Positions 5,821 to 6,518 of a DNA stretch of 6,518 bases are shown one piece after another. Below the pieces are notes generated by a model. The model worked only from the letters and a program-made list of their open reading frames with translations, was not told where the DNA came from and made no database searches. The stretch lies in assembly GCA_003694355.1 (NCBI GenBank), contig RFKI01000202.1, positions 1-6,518 of the forward strand. Direction: 5' to 3'. How positions within the stretch are numbered: the first letter of the stretch is position 1; each line of letters opens with the position of its first letter. This DNA comes from Bdellovibrio sp. Lineage in GTDB: Bacteria; Bdellovibrionota; Bdellovibrionia; Bdellovibrionales; UBA1609. The position numbers were made by a program, and so were the translations under genes.

Positions 5821-6518
5821 TTAACACCGTTTTCCAGTGGCATTTAAGTGCTCTATGGCCTTCAAAACCACTGACTCCTTGTCAGATAACTGTCGTTCCT
5901 TTTCCTGAAGACTTTTAAAAACTGCTCTTACCGCCTCTTCATAATGGGTCTGCTGAAAATCTCCCAGCAACCAACAAACATATCGAGCCGCACGGTCAAT
6001 GAGTTTTCCATTTGTGGGGTAAACCCAAGTCATAATATTATTTGTATATCGACCCAACCTCCCCATCACTAATGTTGAGTGAATATTTAACCACATTTTT
6101 AACATTAAATGTGTATATAAACTTTTTTTCAATTCAGGACGCTGAACACTCAATTTTGCTTTATCATCTAAACTCCAGTGAAATCCAGAGCTTATGTCTA
6201 TATCAAAAAGATGTTGTTGAACTTTTGGAGACCATCTTTTTTCCCGTTGCAATAATACCTGAGAACCAAAATGAAAGCCCTTTAAGTACTCCAAAGTGGT
6301 TTGCTGAGAAACCTCCGGCCAATTTAAAACACGAGGTTCCCGTTTCAAAAGAGCTCTCCAAGCTGAAAGAGTATCTGTGGCTCCTTTTATTTGCACATAA
6401 CACAGCGAAGGTGGACGATGAGAAAAAGCATGCTCAAAAGGGAAAAGACTAAAAGTGGGAGCCCGCTCTGTGGTATCAGTAAATACTGTAATGCCGCCAC
6501 TTCCCACTCTATAAGTGA
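5821..6518 (-). CDS. SIS-domain protein, MurQ/GCKR-like, 5' end cut by the window
   Basis: Partial gene; the frame is open to the window edge (reading TYRVGSGGITVF at the edge), and the GTG at 6507 has no ribosome binding site, so the true start lies outside. The best recognised part, about 60-100 residues before the C-terminus, reads LKMWLNIHSTLVMGRLGRYTNNIM...TNGKLIDRAARYV in pieces. It resembles the MurQ (MurNAc-6-phosphate etherase) block LKxVLNxLST..MxRLGK.YGNLM..xxTNxKLxxRA. The upstream TTERAPTFSLFPFE is not a MurQ feature that I know; it fits the larger two-SIS glucokinase-regulator-like relatives better. SIS domains bind phosphosugars, so either a sugar-phosphate enzyme or a sensor is possible. 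The MurQ catalytic Glu residues would lie outside the window. It is the first visible gene of the run with arsS and the transferase. Confidence 0.75.
   Translation of the reverse strand, partial: TYRVGSGGITVFTDTTERAPTFSLFPFEHAFSHRPPSLCYVQIKGATDTLSAWRALLKREPRVLNWPEVSQQTTLEYLKGFHFGSQVLLQREKRWSPKVQQHLFDIDISSGFHWSLDDKAKLSVQRPELKKSLYTHLMLKMWLNIHSTLVMGRLGRYTNNIMTWVYPTNGKLIDRAARYVCWLLGDFQQTHYEEAVRAVFKSLQEKERQLSDKESVVLKAIEHLNATGKRC

Noticed and set aside
5796..5843. Sixteen extra N-terminal residues for arsS from 5843
   Set aside because: They overlap the SIS gene, and the ATG at 5795 has a strong GAGGAG at 5-nt spacing and gives the normal distance to the radical SAM motif.
6042..6452. 136-codon plus-strand frame opposite the SIS-domain gene
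   Set aside because: Antisense shadow; the minus strand carries a recognisable MurQ-like block over the same bases and this frame shows no domain or ribosome binding site.
1..6518. Mobile element, defence system, CRISPR array or RNA gene
   Set aside because: No transposase, integrase, long terminal inverted repeats, regularly spaced repeats, nuclease/helicase genes or tRNA-like folds were found; nearly all bases are covered by ordinary protein genes.

Overview
The window is a stretch of chromosome from a diderm (Gram-negative), moderately AT-rich bacterium. LpxC (committed step of lipid A synthesis), a probable lipoprotein with a signal peptide and an ETF:quinone oxidoreductase point to an outer membrane and a quinone-linked respiratory chain. 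The mix of LpxC, ETF-QO, a small cysteine-containing lipoprotein and a radical-SAM/selenodomain pair feels deltaproteobacterial or Bdellovibrio-like. That is only an impression; no 16S rRNA or other decisive marker is present. No tRNA, rRNA, insertion sequence, CRISPR array or phage gene was seen.

Layout. (1) Positions 1-2114, minus strand: lpxC followed after 62 bp by ald (alanine dehydrogenase), with a hairpin overlapping the ald stop codon. (2) Positions 2115-2243: a compact divergent control region holding a possible 10-codon leader ORF, a hairpin that hides its ribosome binding site, and a candidate plus-strand promoter. (3) Positions 2244-4227, plus strand: a small putative lipoprotein gene, then a full-length ETF-QO gene. 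(4) Positions 4220-6518, minus strand: a three-gene run read right to left, namely a SIS-domain protein of the MurQ/GCKR type (cut by the window edge), an ArsS-type radical SAM/Cys-rich protein, and a TIGR04282-type glycosyltransferase-like protein. The last gene meets ETF-QO tail to tail with an 8-bp overlap.

How the genes may work together. Ald and ETF-QO are catabolic: one turns alanine into pyruvate plus NADH, the other passes electrons from acyl-CoA or amine dehydrogenases via ETF to quinone. LpxC controls the supply of lipid A. The radical SAM protein and TIGR04282 transferase are a known co-occurring pair of poorly understood function. The SIS-domain gene just upstream adds a possible phosphosugar-binding partner.

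The points most worth a second look are a 15-T homopolymer directly after the probable lpxC start codon, the loss of the last iron-sulfur cysteine in ETF-QO (Thr522), the leader/hairpin arrangement before lpxC, and the SIS-rSAM-transferase gene set. I did not see a clear, wholly new multi-gene system. There is no gene-free stretch longer than 300 bases.
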